Assembly (NCBI GenBank): GCA_038249195.1
Contig: JBBRWM010000001.1
Location: forward strand, 124,001 to 188,000
Direction: 5' to 3'
DNA: 64,000 bases
From: JAOUEA01 sp038249195
GTDB taxonomy: Bacteria > Actinomycetota > UBA4738 > HRBIN12
Position 1 is the first letter of the stretch. The number at the start of each line of letters is the position of its first letter. Under the pieces are notes generated by a model. That model ran no database searches, had not been told where the DNA came from, and worked only from the letters and a program-made list of their open reading frames with translations. A program made the translations under genes and the position numbers. Shown here piece after piece: positions 25,561-33,859 of the stretch.

Positions 25561-27141
25561 CTACGGCGAGAGCGTGATCGCCCGAAGTTGGTGGGCCTCG
25601 ATCGCCTCCGCAACGGCTTCCAGCACCCCCGCAGGCACCTCCGAGTCGACGGTGAGGCACATGAGCGCCTCGGCCCCCTCCGCCTTGCGACCAACGTCCA
25701 TGGTGGCGATGTTGATCCCGTGCTCCCCCAGGAGCGTCCCGACCATGCCGATGACGCCGGGCCGATCGACGTAGGTGAAGAACACCATGTGCCCCTCGGG
25801 CGCCGCCTCGATGTCGAAGTCGTTCACCTGCATCACGCGCTCGTGGTCCTTGCCCAGGATGGACCCCGCGACGCTCACGGGCCCCTCGTCGGTCTCTGCA
25901 CGGAGTGAGATCAGGCTGACGTAATCCTGCGACAGGGTGGAGCGCATCTCGCTGACGGTGAGGCCGCGTTCCCTCGCCAGCGTCGGGGCGTTCACGAACG
26001 AGACCGGCTCGTGCACCGAGCCACCGAGGATCCCTTTGAGGATCGCCAGGGTGAGCACGCGGGTGTCGGACTCCGCGATCCGACCCAGGTACGAGGCGAC
26101 GATCGAGCGCACCCCCCCCTGCGCCAGACCCGCCACGACCGCCCCGAGTTTCTCCGCCAGCGGCACGAAGGGGCGCACGACCTCGGTGACCTCCGCCCCC
26201 GCGGAAACATTGACCGCATACGGCACGAACTCCCCCTTCAACGCCAGGCGCACCATCTCCGCCACCGTCGTGCCGGCTTTGTCCTGCGCTTCCTTGGTGC
26301 TCGCGCCGAGGTGCGGGGTGAGGACCACGTCGTCCCGCGCGAACAACGGGCTCTCGGTGACGGGCTCTTCGGCGAAGACGTCGAGCGCCGCCCCGCCGAG
26401 GTGGCCGGACTCGAGCGACTTGACGAGGGCGGCTTCGTCCACGATCCCGCCTCGGGCCGTGTTCACGAGGCGTGCGCCCGGCTTCATCAGGCTCAACTCG
26501 TGCTCGCCGATGAGCCCCTCGGTCTCGGGCGTGCGCGGGAGGTGGATCGAGACGAAGTCGGCCTGGACGAGCAGCGCTTCGAGCGAGGGCATCGCGTCCA
26601 CGCCCATCTCCTTCGCGCGCTCCGAGCTCACGTAAGGATCGAACGCGATGACGCGCATCCCGAATCCTGCGGAACGCTGGGCCACGAGCGCCCCGACGCG
26701 GCCGAGCCCGACGAGACCGATCGTCTTGCCGGCCAGCTCCACGCCCTGCCAGGTGGATCGCTCCCATGAACCGCGCCGCAGGGCCTCGTCGGCGCGCGGG
26801 ATGTTCCGAGCCTGCGCGAGCATCAGCGCCATCGCCTGCTCGGCCGCGCTGATGACGTTGGACTGGGGCGCGTTCACCACCATGACGCCCCGCCGCGTGG
26901 CCGCGTCGACGTCGACGTTGTCCAAGCCGATGCCGGCCCGGGCGATGACCTTCAGGTTCGCGGCCGCCTCGAGCACATCGGCCGTCACCTGCGTGGCGCT
27001 GCGGATGACGAGGGCGTCGTAGGGCCCGATCGCGGCCGCAAGCCCACCGTCGGCCAGGTCCAGGCGCTCATCGACCTGGAAGTCCTTGCGCAGCAACTCC
27101 AGTCCCTGGTCGGAAAGCTTCTCGGTAACCAGGACGAGCAC
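25561..27141 (-). CDS. serA: D-3-phosphoglycerate dehydrogenase
   Basis: A 526-residue enzyme for the first committed step of serine synthesis, oxidising 3-phosphoglycerate with NAD. It has the substrate domain with RAGIGLDNVD (catalytic Arg), the NAD fold GLVGLGRVG, the catalytic His in VVLTPHLGAST, an intervening ASB domain, and a C-terminal ACT domain (YVDRPGVIGMVGTLLGEHGINIATM). This is the long type found in Actinobacteria, whose ACT/ASB domains sense serine. The GTG start at 27141 is two bases after the stop of the aminotransferase. Confidence 0.93.
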   Translation of the reverse strand: MLVLVTEKLSDQGLELLRKDFQVDERLDLADGGLAAAIGPYDALVIRSATQVTADVLEAAANLKVIARAGIGLDNVDVDAATRRGVMVVNAPQSNVISAAEQAMALMLAQARNIPRADEALRRGSWERSTWQGVELAGKTIGLVGLGRVGALVAQRSAGFGMRVIAFDPYVSSERAKEMGVDAMPSLEALLVQADFVSIHLPRTPETEGLIGEHELSLMKPGARLVNTARGGIVDEAALVKSLESGHLGGAALDVFAEEPVTESPLFARDDVVLTPHLGASTKEAQDKAGTTVAEMVRLALKGEFVPYAVNVSAGAEVTEVVRPFVPLAEKLGAVVAGLAQGGVRSIVASYLGRIAESDTRVLTLAILKGILGGSVHEPVSFVNAPTLARERGLTVSEMRSTLSQDYVSLISLRAETDEGPVSVAGSILGKDHERVMQVNDFDIEAAPEGHMVFFTYVDRPGVIGMVGTLLGEHGINIATMDVGRKAEGAEALMCLTVDSEVPAGVLEAVAEAIEAHQLRAITLSP

Positions 27142-27143
27142 CC

Positions 27144-28295
27144 TCAGCGCGCCTCCAGGAACACGGCCTCGGCGGCGGCGACCCCGGCGCCGGCCTTCAC
27201 GGGATGTCCGAGCATCTGCAGCGTCATCTCGAGCGCGGCCAGCCCGCGGATGATGTCCAGCTCGGAGAAGTAACCGAAGTGACCGATGCGGAACACCTTG
27301 CCTTTGAGCGGCCCCTGGCCGGGGGCGATCACGCAACCGAACTCGCTGCGCATCGTGTCGCTGATCGTGTCAGCATCGGCGGCCTCGGGCGCCCGGATGG
27401 CCGTCACGGTCCAGTTGTCGTCGAGGCCCTCCCCGAACAGGTCCAAGCCCAGCGCCTTCGCTCCCTCCTTCACCGCGCTGCTGAGCATCCGGTGCCGCCT
27501 GAGTGCCTCGTCCACGCCGTCCTGGAAATAGAGGTCGAGCGCAGCCTTCAGGCCCTGCATCACGCTGATCGCGGGCGTCCAAGGGCTCTCCGGATCGGGG
27601 CGTTGCGCGAACACCTGGTAGGTGGCCCAGTCGAAGTAGAAGCGCGGGTTCGTGGCCGTGCGGGAGGCCTCCCACGCCCGCTCGCTGATGGCGACGAACG
27701 CGATGCCGGGGCTCGCCGACAGGGCCTTCTGGCTGCCCCCGATCGCCACGTCGATCCCCCAGTCGTCGAACGCGAAGGGCACGGCGCCGAGGCTCGAGAC
27801 CACGTCCACCAACACGAGCGCTCCGGCCTCGTTCGCGACCCTCGAGAGCTCCTCGATGGGTTGGATCACCCCGGTGGACGTCTCCGATTGCGTGAGCAGG
27901 ACTGCTTTGACGGGGTGCTCGGCGAGCGCCCGCGCCACATCGCTGGGATGGATCCTCGCGCCCCACTCGTACTCGAGGGTTCGGACCACGAGGCCGTAGG
28001 TCTCCGCCAGAGCCTTGAAGCGATCGGCGAAGAACCCGGCGAGCGGGACGAAGACCTCGTCGCCCGGGGAGAAGCAGTTGGCGACCGCCGATTCGAGACC
28101 GCCGGTGCCGCTGGAGGTCATCAGGAGGACGTCGGCATCCGTGCGATAGAGCTCCTTGAGGTGCCCGGTCACGCTGCGCATCAGGTGCCCGAACCCCGGC
28201 CCCCGGTGATACACGAGCGGGCTGCCCTGGGCCGACAGCACCTCGGGCGGGATGGGCGTGGGGCCGGGGGCCAGGATGATCTCGGGCCGTTCCAC
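27144..28295 (-). CDS. Class V aminotransferase (serine/alanine-glyoxylate type, possible phosphoserine aminotransferase)
   Basis: A 383-residue PLP aminotransferase of the AGXT/SPT branch. LAPGPTPIPPEVL opens the protein, SSGTGGLESAV binds the cofactor phosphate, VDVVSSLGAVPF carries the Asp, and GGSQKALSASPG carries the PLP Lys. Directly upstream of serA with only two bases between genes, it probably performs the transamination that follows SerA (3-phosphohydroxypyruvate to phosphoserine), a role that AGXT-like enzymes fill in several lineages without classical SerC. Serine-glyoxylate activity is the alternative. The start is GTG 28295 with GAGGAG ten bases upstream. Confidence 0.86.
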   Translation of the reverse strand: MERPEIILAPGPTPIPPEVLSAQGSPLVYHRGPGFGHLMRSVTGHLKELYRTDADVLLMTSSGTGGLESAVANCFSPGDEVFVPLAGFFADRFKALAETYGLVVRTLEYEWGARIHPSDVARALAEHPVKAVLLTQSETSTGVIQPIEELSRVANEAGALVLVDVVSSLGAVPFAFDDWGIDVAIGGSQKALSASPGIAFVAISERAWEASRTATNPRFYFDWATYQVFAQRPDPESPWTPAISVMQGLKAALDLYFQDGVDEALRRHRMLSSAVKEGAKALGLDLFGEGLDDNWTVTAIRAPEAADADTISDTMRSEFGCVIAPGQGPLKGKVFRIGHFGYFSELDIIRGLAALEMTLQMLGHPVKAGAGVAAAEAVFLEAR

Positions 28296-28343
28296 GTGCG
28301 ATCACTCCTCGACGAGGGTCGGAGCCCTCAGCCTAGCAGCGCC

Positions 28344-29576
28344 TCACTCCGGCCCCGGAACGAGGCTCCGCAGGTCGACGTCGGGATCGGCGAGGGACGC
28401 GGGGTCGGGCGCGACCTGCGCCCGGATCAACGCGAACGAGCGCCGGACGTCGCGTTTCCAATCGACGCTCACAGCGCAACGGAGCACCCCGGCGCCGTCC
28501 AGGAGGAAGGCGCAGAAGGAGCGCTCCGCCAGCGACCCGCGCACCACCATGCGGTCCCACGTCGGGGCGTATCCGGCCATCTGGACCTGCGTGTCGAACT
28601 GGTCGGACCAGAACCAATGCGGGTCATCGAACACGGCGTCCGCACCCAGCATGTTCTGCGCGGCCGCCTGCCCCATCTTCATGGCGTTGTCGAAGTGCTC
28701 CACGCGGATCGAGCCGAACACCGGGTGCCGGTGGCGCGCCACGTCCCCGGCCGCGAAGACGCCGGGCACCTGCGACTCCAGGGTTGGCCCGACGGGGATC
28801 CCGTCGCCCTGGTCGAGACCGGTGCCCGCCATCAGCTCGACGACCGGCTCCGTGCCCACCCCCACCACGGCGAGGTCCGCCTCGATCGTGGCGCCGCCGG
28901 TGGTGACCACGCGTTCGAGCCGCCCGTCGCCCTCGAAGCGCGCGACGGTGTCGTTGAACCGCATCCGCACGCCCTCGTCGCGATGGATCCCCTCGAGCGC
29001 GCGACCGATATCCGCACCCAGGACCCGAAACAACGCGGTCTCGAAGATCTCGATCACGGTGACGTCGTGACCGAGGCGGCGGAGCGACGCGGCCACCTCC
29101 GCGCCGATGAACCCCATGCCGACGCACACCGCTCGCGCCCCGCCCGCCAGCGCGGCTCGGATCCGCTCCGTGTCGCGCGCGTACCGGACGTCGAAGACGC
29201 CGGGGAGCTCGGCGCCCGGCGCCTCGAGCCGGCGGTTGCGGGAGCCGGTCGCGATGAGCAGGCGTTCGTACGGCACGCGCTCCCCGCCGGCGAGGACCAC
29301 CGCTCGCTCGCGAGCATCGATCTGGACGACCTGCGTGCCGAAACGGGTCTGCACCTCGTGGTCCGCGTACCATCCCGCGGGACGCACGTAGGAGGCCTCC
29401 AGGGGCTGCTCGCCGCGGAGGAACTCCTTGGACAGCGCCGGACGTTCGTAGGGAGGGATATCCTCGGCGCCCACGAGGACCACGGCTCCGTCGAAGCCCT
29501 CGTCGCGCAGGGTGGCGGCCGCCGTCGCGCCCGCGAGGCTCGCGCCGACGATCACGAACGGCCGGTCGCCGGGCAA
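28344..29576 (-). CDS. FAD-dependent ferredoxin-NAD(P)+ reductase
   Basis: A 410-residue flavoprotein of the rubredoxin/ferredoxin reductase type that serves P450s and Rieske dioxygenases. FVIVGASLAGATAAATLRDEGF binds FAD, CVGMGFIGAEVAASLRRLG binds the pyridine nucleotide, and GVFAAGDVARHRHP is the second FAD motif. The start is TTG 29576, seven bases after GAGG and ten bases after the stop of the Rieske ferredoxin gene, so the two form an electron-transfer pair. Its terminal oxygenase is not adjacent. Confidence 0.88.
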   Translation of the reverse strand: MPGDRPFVIVGASLAGATAAATLRDEGFDGAVVLVGAEDIPPYERPALSKEFLRGEQPLEASYVRPAGWYADHEVQTRFGTQVVQIDARERAVVLAGGERVPYERLLIATGSRNRRLEAPGAELPGVFDVRYARDTERIRAALAGGARAVCVGMGFIGAEVAASLRRLGHDVTVIEIFETALFRVLGADIGRALEGIHRDEGVRMRFNDTVARFEGDGRLERVVTTGGATIEADLAVVGVGTEPVVELMAGTGLDQGDGIPVGPTLESQVPGVFAAGDVARHRHPVFGSIRVEHFDNAMKMGQAAAQNMLGADAVFDDPHWFWSDQFDTQVQMAGYAPTWDRMVVRGSLAERSFCAFLLDGAGVLRCAVSVDWKRDVRRSFALIRAQVAPDPASLADPDVDLRSLVPGPE

Positions 29577-29585
29577 CGGCGCGCC

Positions 29586-29897
29586 TCAGACGCCGATCTG
29601 GAGGTCCGACCCCTGCACGCGGACCTCGAAGGTGGCGATGGGCTCGGTCGCGGGCCCTTCCACGACGGCGCCGGTCTTCATGTCGAACACGCTCCCGTGG
29701 CACTCGCAGGTGATGGTGACGCCCTCGATCTCGCCGCCGTTGGCGAGGTTGCACGCGCGGTGGGTGCAGACGTCACTGAAGGCCAAGAGATCGCCATCGA
29801 CGCGGGCCACGGCGACCTCCTCGCCGTTCGCGCTGAACGCCGTGGCCTCCCCTTCCCGCACCTCGTCGAGAGTCCCCACGCTGACGAACTCCGCCAT
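29586..29897 (-). CDS. Rieske-type [2Fe-2S] ferredoxin
   Basis: A 103-residue Rieske ferredoxin. Cluster ligands are Cys44-x-His46 in CTHRACNL and Cys64-x-x-His67 in CECHGS, with the usual hydrophobic strands around them. Such proteins carry electrons from a reductase to a terminal oxygenase. The reductase follows directly. The start ATG 29897 has GAGAGGAAGG five bases upstream. The only oxygenase alpha subunit in the window, at 18966-19928, lacks its own Rieske domain, so this ferredoxin is a candidate donor. That link is speculation across 10 kb. Confidence 0.93.
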   Translation of the reverse strand: MAEFVSVGTLDEVREGEATAFSANGEEVAVARVDGDLLAFSDVCTHRACNLANGGEIEGVTITCECHGSVFDMKTGAVVEGPATEPIATFEVRVQGSDLQIGV

Positions 29898-29990
29898 GCC
29901 GGCCTTCCTCTCCGGTTGCGGCCGCGACCCGATCCGCGGACCTGCGCGCCGACAGCTTACGGCGCACCGACCCTCGCGGGGACGAGATGC

Positions 29991-31250
29991 TCACCCCTCG
30001 GCGCGGCGCAGCTGACGGTGGCGCATCACGGTGGCGGCGCCGAGCGCCGCGTAGAACGCCGCCAGGAGCAGGATCCCGGTGCGGAAATCGATCGGCAGCA
30101 CGGCGGGGAGGAACGCCCCCGCCACCCAGGCCAGCTGGAACAAGACCTCGTAGCGAACGAACACCCGCCCCTGGGCGCCCGGCGGCGCGTGGCGCTGCAT
30201 CAGGCTCTGGAACGCGAGCCGGCCGAACTCCGCGGCCGCCCCCGCCACCACGGCGAACACCGTGAGCAGCGGAAGGCCGAAGATCTCGAACGCGAGCAGG
30301 GCGCAGACGCAGGCCGCGCCGAGACACGCGATCACCACCGCCTCCTCGCGGGTCTCGGTCGGCAGGCGTGGCGCCACGAGGTCGCCGAGGAAGCCGCCCG
30401 CCACCCCGCCCAGGGCGATCACGGCGAACCAGTAGGTGGGGGCGTTGTCGAGCAACGAGAAGGCGAGGAGGAACAACAGGAACCCGCTCGCTGCGCGCAT
30501 GCCCACGGCCCCCACCGCCGGGGCGGTGAGCGCCTTGATGCGCCCCCGGGGGCCGACCTCGCGCGACGCCACGCCCTTCGTCCCCGGATGGGGCAGCCGC
30601 AGGGTGATGAAGGCGGAGCCGGCGTAGGCGAGGGCGGCGAGGTACAGGGGCCCGGCCGATCCCCAGATCTTCAAGAAGACGTAGCCCACGGGCGCGGCCG
30701 CGAGGGCGCCAGCGACCGCGATCCGGCCCAGACGCGCGTTCGCACGCATCAGCCCTTCCTCGGGCGAGGCGTATGCCGTGGTGAGGCCGTTCTTGGTGAT
30801 GGCGTGCACCTTGGACAGGACGAGGATCACGAGCGCACTCGGGAACAGCAAGAGCGTGCCGAACCGCGGCGCCGCGTAGATAGCGACCACGGCTCGGCCC
30901 GCCGCTGCTCCGAACGCGATCGCCCGCCGCGGGCCCGCACGGTCCAACATCGGCACGAGCAGCGGTCCGGCCAAGGCCAAGGGGAGCATCGTCAGCCCCA
31001 GGTAGGCCGCGACGCGGATCTTCGCCTGGCCGACGGGCAGGGAGAAGAAGACGGAGTCGGCGAGGGCCACGGCAAGGAGGGCGTCGCCCGCGACCGAGGT
31101 CATGTGGACGAGACCGAAGGTGTCCAACGGGTCTCGCGAGCGCCACATCCGCCCCAGCGGGAAGACCAACCCCTGGGCGGCGCGCACGAGGCCGAGCAGG
31201 GCGAGCTGCCACAGCGGGACGCGTGGGGGACGGGGCGGCTGGGCGCGCAC
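29991..31250 (-). CDS. MFS transporter
   Basis: A 419-residue membrane protein with about 12 hydrophobic segments. LLVPMLDRAGPRRAIAFGAAAGR is a degenerate MFS A-loop between helices 2 and 3, and the second half has VPMLDR-like spacing lost. It most resembles efflux-type permeases of unknown cargo. GTG 31250 is 14 bases downstream of gatB on the same strand, so it may be co-transcribed with gatB, but a functional link is unlikely. It ends 93 bases before the Rieske ferredoxin gene. Confidence 0.75.
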   Translation of the reverse strand: MRAQPPRPPRVPLWQLALLGLVRAAQGLVFPLGRMWRSRDPLDTFGLVHMTSVAGDALLAVALADSVFFSLPVGQAKIRVAAYLGLTMLPLALAGPLLVPMLDRAGPRRAIAFGAAAGRAVVAIYAAPRFGTLLLFPSALVILVLSKVHAITKNGLTTAYASPEEGLMRANARLGRIAVAGALAAAPVGYVFLKIWGSAGPLYLAALAYAGSAFITLRLPHPGTKGVASREVGPRGRIKALTAPAVGAVGMRAASGFLLFLLAFSLLDNAPTYWFAVIALGGVAGGFLGDLVAPRLPTETREEAVVIACLGAACVCALLAFEIFGLPLLTVFAVVAGAAAEFGRLAFQSLMQRHAPPGAQGRVFVRYEVLFQLAWVAGAFLPAVLPIDFRTGILLLAAFYAALGAATVMRHRQLRRAEG

Positions 31251-31264
31251 GCGCGCTCGGCCTG

Positions 31265-32719
31265 CTAGCCCGCGAGCCGCTCGCGCAGGAGTTCCTTCGC
31301 GAGCTTCGGGTTGGCCGAGCCACCCGAGCGCCTCATGACCTGGCCCACGAGGAACCCGATCACGCCCTCCTTACCGGCCCGGAATTGGTCCGCGGCATCG
31401 GGATTCTCGGCGAGGACAGCGTCGGCGATCGCCCCGAGTTCCGCCGCGTCGCTGAGCTGTAGCAGGCCGCGGCGCTCGACGATGGCGTCGATGGCGTCAC
31501 CGGTGTCGAACGCCTCCTCGAGCGCCTGCTTGGCCCCCTGTCCGCTGACCGACTCCCCGGCCCTCAAGCGGATCAGGTCGGCGAGGTGCGCGGCGGTCAC
31601 GCTGGCCTCGCGCGCCTCGCCGCCGTGCTTGTTCACGAGGGCGGCGAGGTCCTGCGTGATCCAATTTGCGGCCTTCTCGGGCGGCGCCCCGAGCGACACC
31701 GTGTCCTCGAACAGCCGCTGCGACGCGCGGTCGGCCACGAGGACGCGCGCGACCTCGGGCTTGAGGCCCAGCTCGGCCTCGTAGCGCGCCCGCCGCGCGC
31801 GCGGGAGCTCCGGGAGCGCGGCCCGGACCTCCTGCACCCAGGCCGCACCCGGCTCCAACGGCGGGATATCGGGTTCGGGGAAGTATCGGTAGTCGAAGGC
31901 CTCCTCCTTGGAGCGCAACGACTTCGTCGCGCCTGCGTCCTCGTCCCAGTGGCGGGTCTCCTGCACGATCGCCTCCCCGTCGTCCAGGGCCTTGGTCTGA
32001 CGTCCGATCTCGTAGTTGAGCGCGCGCTCCAGCGAGCGGATCGAGTTCACGTTCTTGATCTCGACCTTGGTACCGAACGCCTCGGTGCCGGCGGGACGCA
32101 AGGAGATGTTGCCGTCGCAACGCAGCGACCCCTCCTCCATCCGCACGTCGGAGACGTCGAGCGCCTCCAAGGTGGCGCGCAGCTCTCGCACGTAGGCGCC
32201 CGCCTCCTCGGGGCTGCGGATGTCGGGTTCGCTCACACATTCGACGAGGGGCGTGCCCGCCCGGTTGAAATCGATCAGCGCGAAGTCCGCCTCGTGGATC
32301 CGGCCCGAGGCGCTGGCGTGCGAGGTCTTCCCGGTGTCCTCCTCCATGTGGACCCTCGTGATCCCCACCCGCTTGGTCGTTCCGTCCGGCAGGTCGACGT
32401 CGAGATGGCCACCCACGCAGATCGGCAGGTCGTACTGGCTGATCTGGAAGTCCTTCGGCATATCGGGATAGAAGTAGTTCTTGCGGTGGAACAGCGAGTG
32501 CGGCGCGATCTCGCAATCCAGCGCCAACCCGATCCGGATGATGCGCTCGATGGCCTCGCGGTTGGGGACCGGCAGCGATCCGGGGTGCCCGAGGCACACC
32601 GGACATACGTTCGTGTTGGGCTCCGCGCCGAACGCGACCTCGCACCCGCAGAACATCTTCGTGCGGGTGCTGAGCTCGACGTGACATTCGAGCCCGATCA
32701 CGACCTCGTACTCGCTCAC
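31265..32719 (-). CDS. gatB: Asp-tRNA(Asn)/Glu-tRNA(Gln) amidotransferase subunit B
   Basis: A 484-residue GatB, the tRNA-binding and kinase subunit that amidates mischarged Glu-tRNA(Gln) or Asp-tRNA(Asn). The start VIGLECHVELST is diagnostic, with four zinc-type Cys in FCGCEVAFG and NVCPVCLGHPG, then HRKNYFYPDMPKDFQISQYD. The C-terminal YqeY-like tail domain ends LAKELLRERLAG. GTG 32719 stands seven bases behind TAGGCT. The gatCA pair lies nearby on the same strand, but the plus-strand EamA gene separates it from gatB. Confidence 0.94.
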   Translation of the reverse strand: MSEYEVVIGLECHVELSTRTKMFCGCEVAFGAEPNTNVCPVCLGHPGSLPVPNREAIERIIRIGLALDCEIAPHSLFHRKNYFYPDMPKDFQISQYDLPICVGGHLDVDLPDGTTKRVGITRVHMEEDTGKTSHASASGRIHEADFALIDFNRAGTPLVECVSEPDIRSPEEAGAYVRELRATLEALDVSDVRMEEGSLRCDGNISLRPAGTEAFGTKVEIKNVNSIRSLERALNYEIGRQTKALDDGEAIVQETRHWDEDAGATKSLRSKEEAFDYRYFPEPDIPPLEPGAAWVQEVRAALPELPRARRARYEAELGLKPEVARVLVADRASQRLFEDTVSLGAPPEKAANWITQDLAALVNKHGGEAREASVTAAHLADLIRLRAGESVSGQGAKQALEEAFDTGDAIDAIVERRGLLQLSDAAELGAIADAVLAENPDAADQFRAGKEGVIGFLVGQVMRRSGGSANPKLAKELLRERLAG

Positions 32720-32726
32720 GCATGTC

Positions 32727-32732
32727 AGCCTA
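32727..32732 (-). promoter_or_regulatory. -10 element TAGGCT, leaderless-type, for gatB
   Basis: TAGGCT seven bases before GTG 32719. Confidence 0.45.
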
Positions 32733-32758
32733 CCGGACGCCTTCGGGGCCCTCGGCCC

Positions 32759-32764
32759 TATCCT
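32759..32764 (+). promoter_or_regulatory. -10 element TATCCT, leaderless-type, for EamA transporter
   Basis: TATCCT six bases before ATG 32771. Confidence 0.45.
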
Positions 32765-32770
32765 GAATCC

Positions 32771-33859
32771 ATGACGGGGCCACGTGCCGGGCGCCCGAGC
32801 ACGGCCACGATCTGGCTCGCGCTCGGTGCGGTGTACTTCTTCTGGGGCACCACCTACCTCGGGATCGAGACCGTCAACCGGACGATCCCCAGCGCGGTCG
32901 GCGCCTCGGCGCGCTTCCTGGTGGCGGGGACGCTCATGTACCTGGTGTCTCGACGCCGGACGCCCGAGCGCCCCACGATGGCCCACTGGCGCTCGGCAAC
33001 GGTCATCGGCTGCCTGCTGCTGCTGGGGGGAAACACCGTGGTTGCCTGGTCGGAGCGCACCGTACCCACCGGGACCGTCTCCCTCATCATCGCGCTCGTG
33101 CCCCTGTGGCTCGCCCTGTTCGACCGCGTCGTGCTGCGGAGCGCGCCGCTCGGCTGGCGCGTGGTGGTGGGCCTCGTCATGGGCTTCGCGGGAGCCGCCG
33201 TGCTGGTGGGCGGGTCCGTCACGGTCGACGAGGTCGCGCTCAGCGGCCTCTTGCTGGCATTGGTGGCCTCGCTCAGCTGGGCCTGCGGCTCCCTCTACGC
33301 CCGCAAGGCGCCCCTGCCTCAGCACCCGCTGATGGCGAGCTCCATGCAACAGCTCGCCGGAGGGGTCGCGATCCTCCTCGTGGCCGTGGCGACCGGCGAG
33401 ATGGGACGATTCCATCCCTCCCAGGTCTCGCGGGCCTCGTTGCTGGGGTTGGCCTACCTCATCGTGTTCGGCTCGGGGGTCGCGTTCAGCGCCTACCTCT
33501 GGCTCCTTCGTAACGCGCGGACGTCGCTCGTGTCGACCTACGCCTACGTGAATCCGGTGGTGGCGGTATCGCTCGGCTCGTTGGTCCTGCACGAGACACT
33601 CACGCCGCGGGTGTTCGTGGCGGGAGGGGTCGTGCTGGCGTCGGTCGCGATGATCGTCTCGGCCGGCGGCGCGCGTCGCGAGGACGCCGGCGACCCTGCT
33701 GCGGGCGAGCTGCTTCCCGATTCAGCCTCAGACGCCGGTGAGCAGGGGCGGGCGCAGGTCGAGGCCGAGGTCGGCCTCCAAGGCGGCGGCGGCGCGCAGC
33801 AAGGTGGGCTCCGCGAGGACGGGGGCGGTGAACTGCAGCCCGATCGGGAGCCCGGCTGA
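32771..33859 (+). CDS. EamA/DMT-family transporter with C-terminal extension
   Basis: A drug/metabolite-type permease with two EamA repeats (about ten helices). The repeats open with LGAVYFFWGTTYLGIETVNRT and LLALVASLSWACGSLYARK. A family-typical end is reached at about residue 300 (FVAGGVVLASVAMIVSAGG). The frame then continues for roughly 55 polar, Gly/Glu-rich residues to a stop at 33859. This tail lies antisense to the end of gatA (132 bases shared). The extension is probably a by-product of the missing stop rather than a domain. Cargo unknown. The start ATG 32771 is supported by TATCCT six bases upstream. Confidence 0.82.
   Translation: MTGPRAGRPSTATIWLALGAVYFFWGTTYLGIETVNRTIPSAVGASARFLVAGTLMYLVSRRRTPERPTMAHWRSATVIGCLLLLGGNTVVAWSERTVPTGTVSLIIALVPLWLALFDRVVLRSAPLGWRVVVGLVMGFAGAAVLVGGSVTVDEVALSGLLLALVASLSWACGSLYARKAPLPQHPLMASSMQQLAGGVAILLVAVATGEMGRFHPSQVSRASLLGLAYLIVFGSGVAFSAYLWLLRNARTSLVSTYAYVNPVVAVSLGSLVLHETLTPRVFVAGGVVLASVAMIVSAGGARREDAGDPAAGELLPDSASDAGEQGRAQVEAEVGLQGGGGAQQGGLREDGGGELQPDREPG

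Noticed and set aside
27204..31268. A plus-strand open frame of 1354 codons
   Set aside because: It is antisense to SerA, the aminotransferase, the reductase and others, has Arg/His/Asp-rich composition with no domains, and is typical of antisense frames in very G+C-rich DNA.
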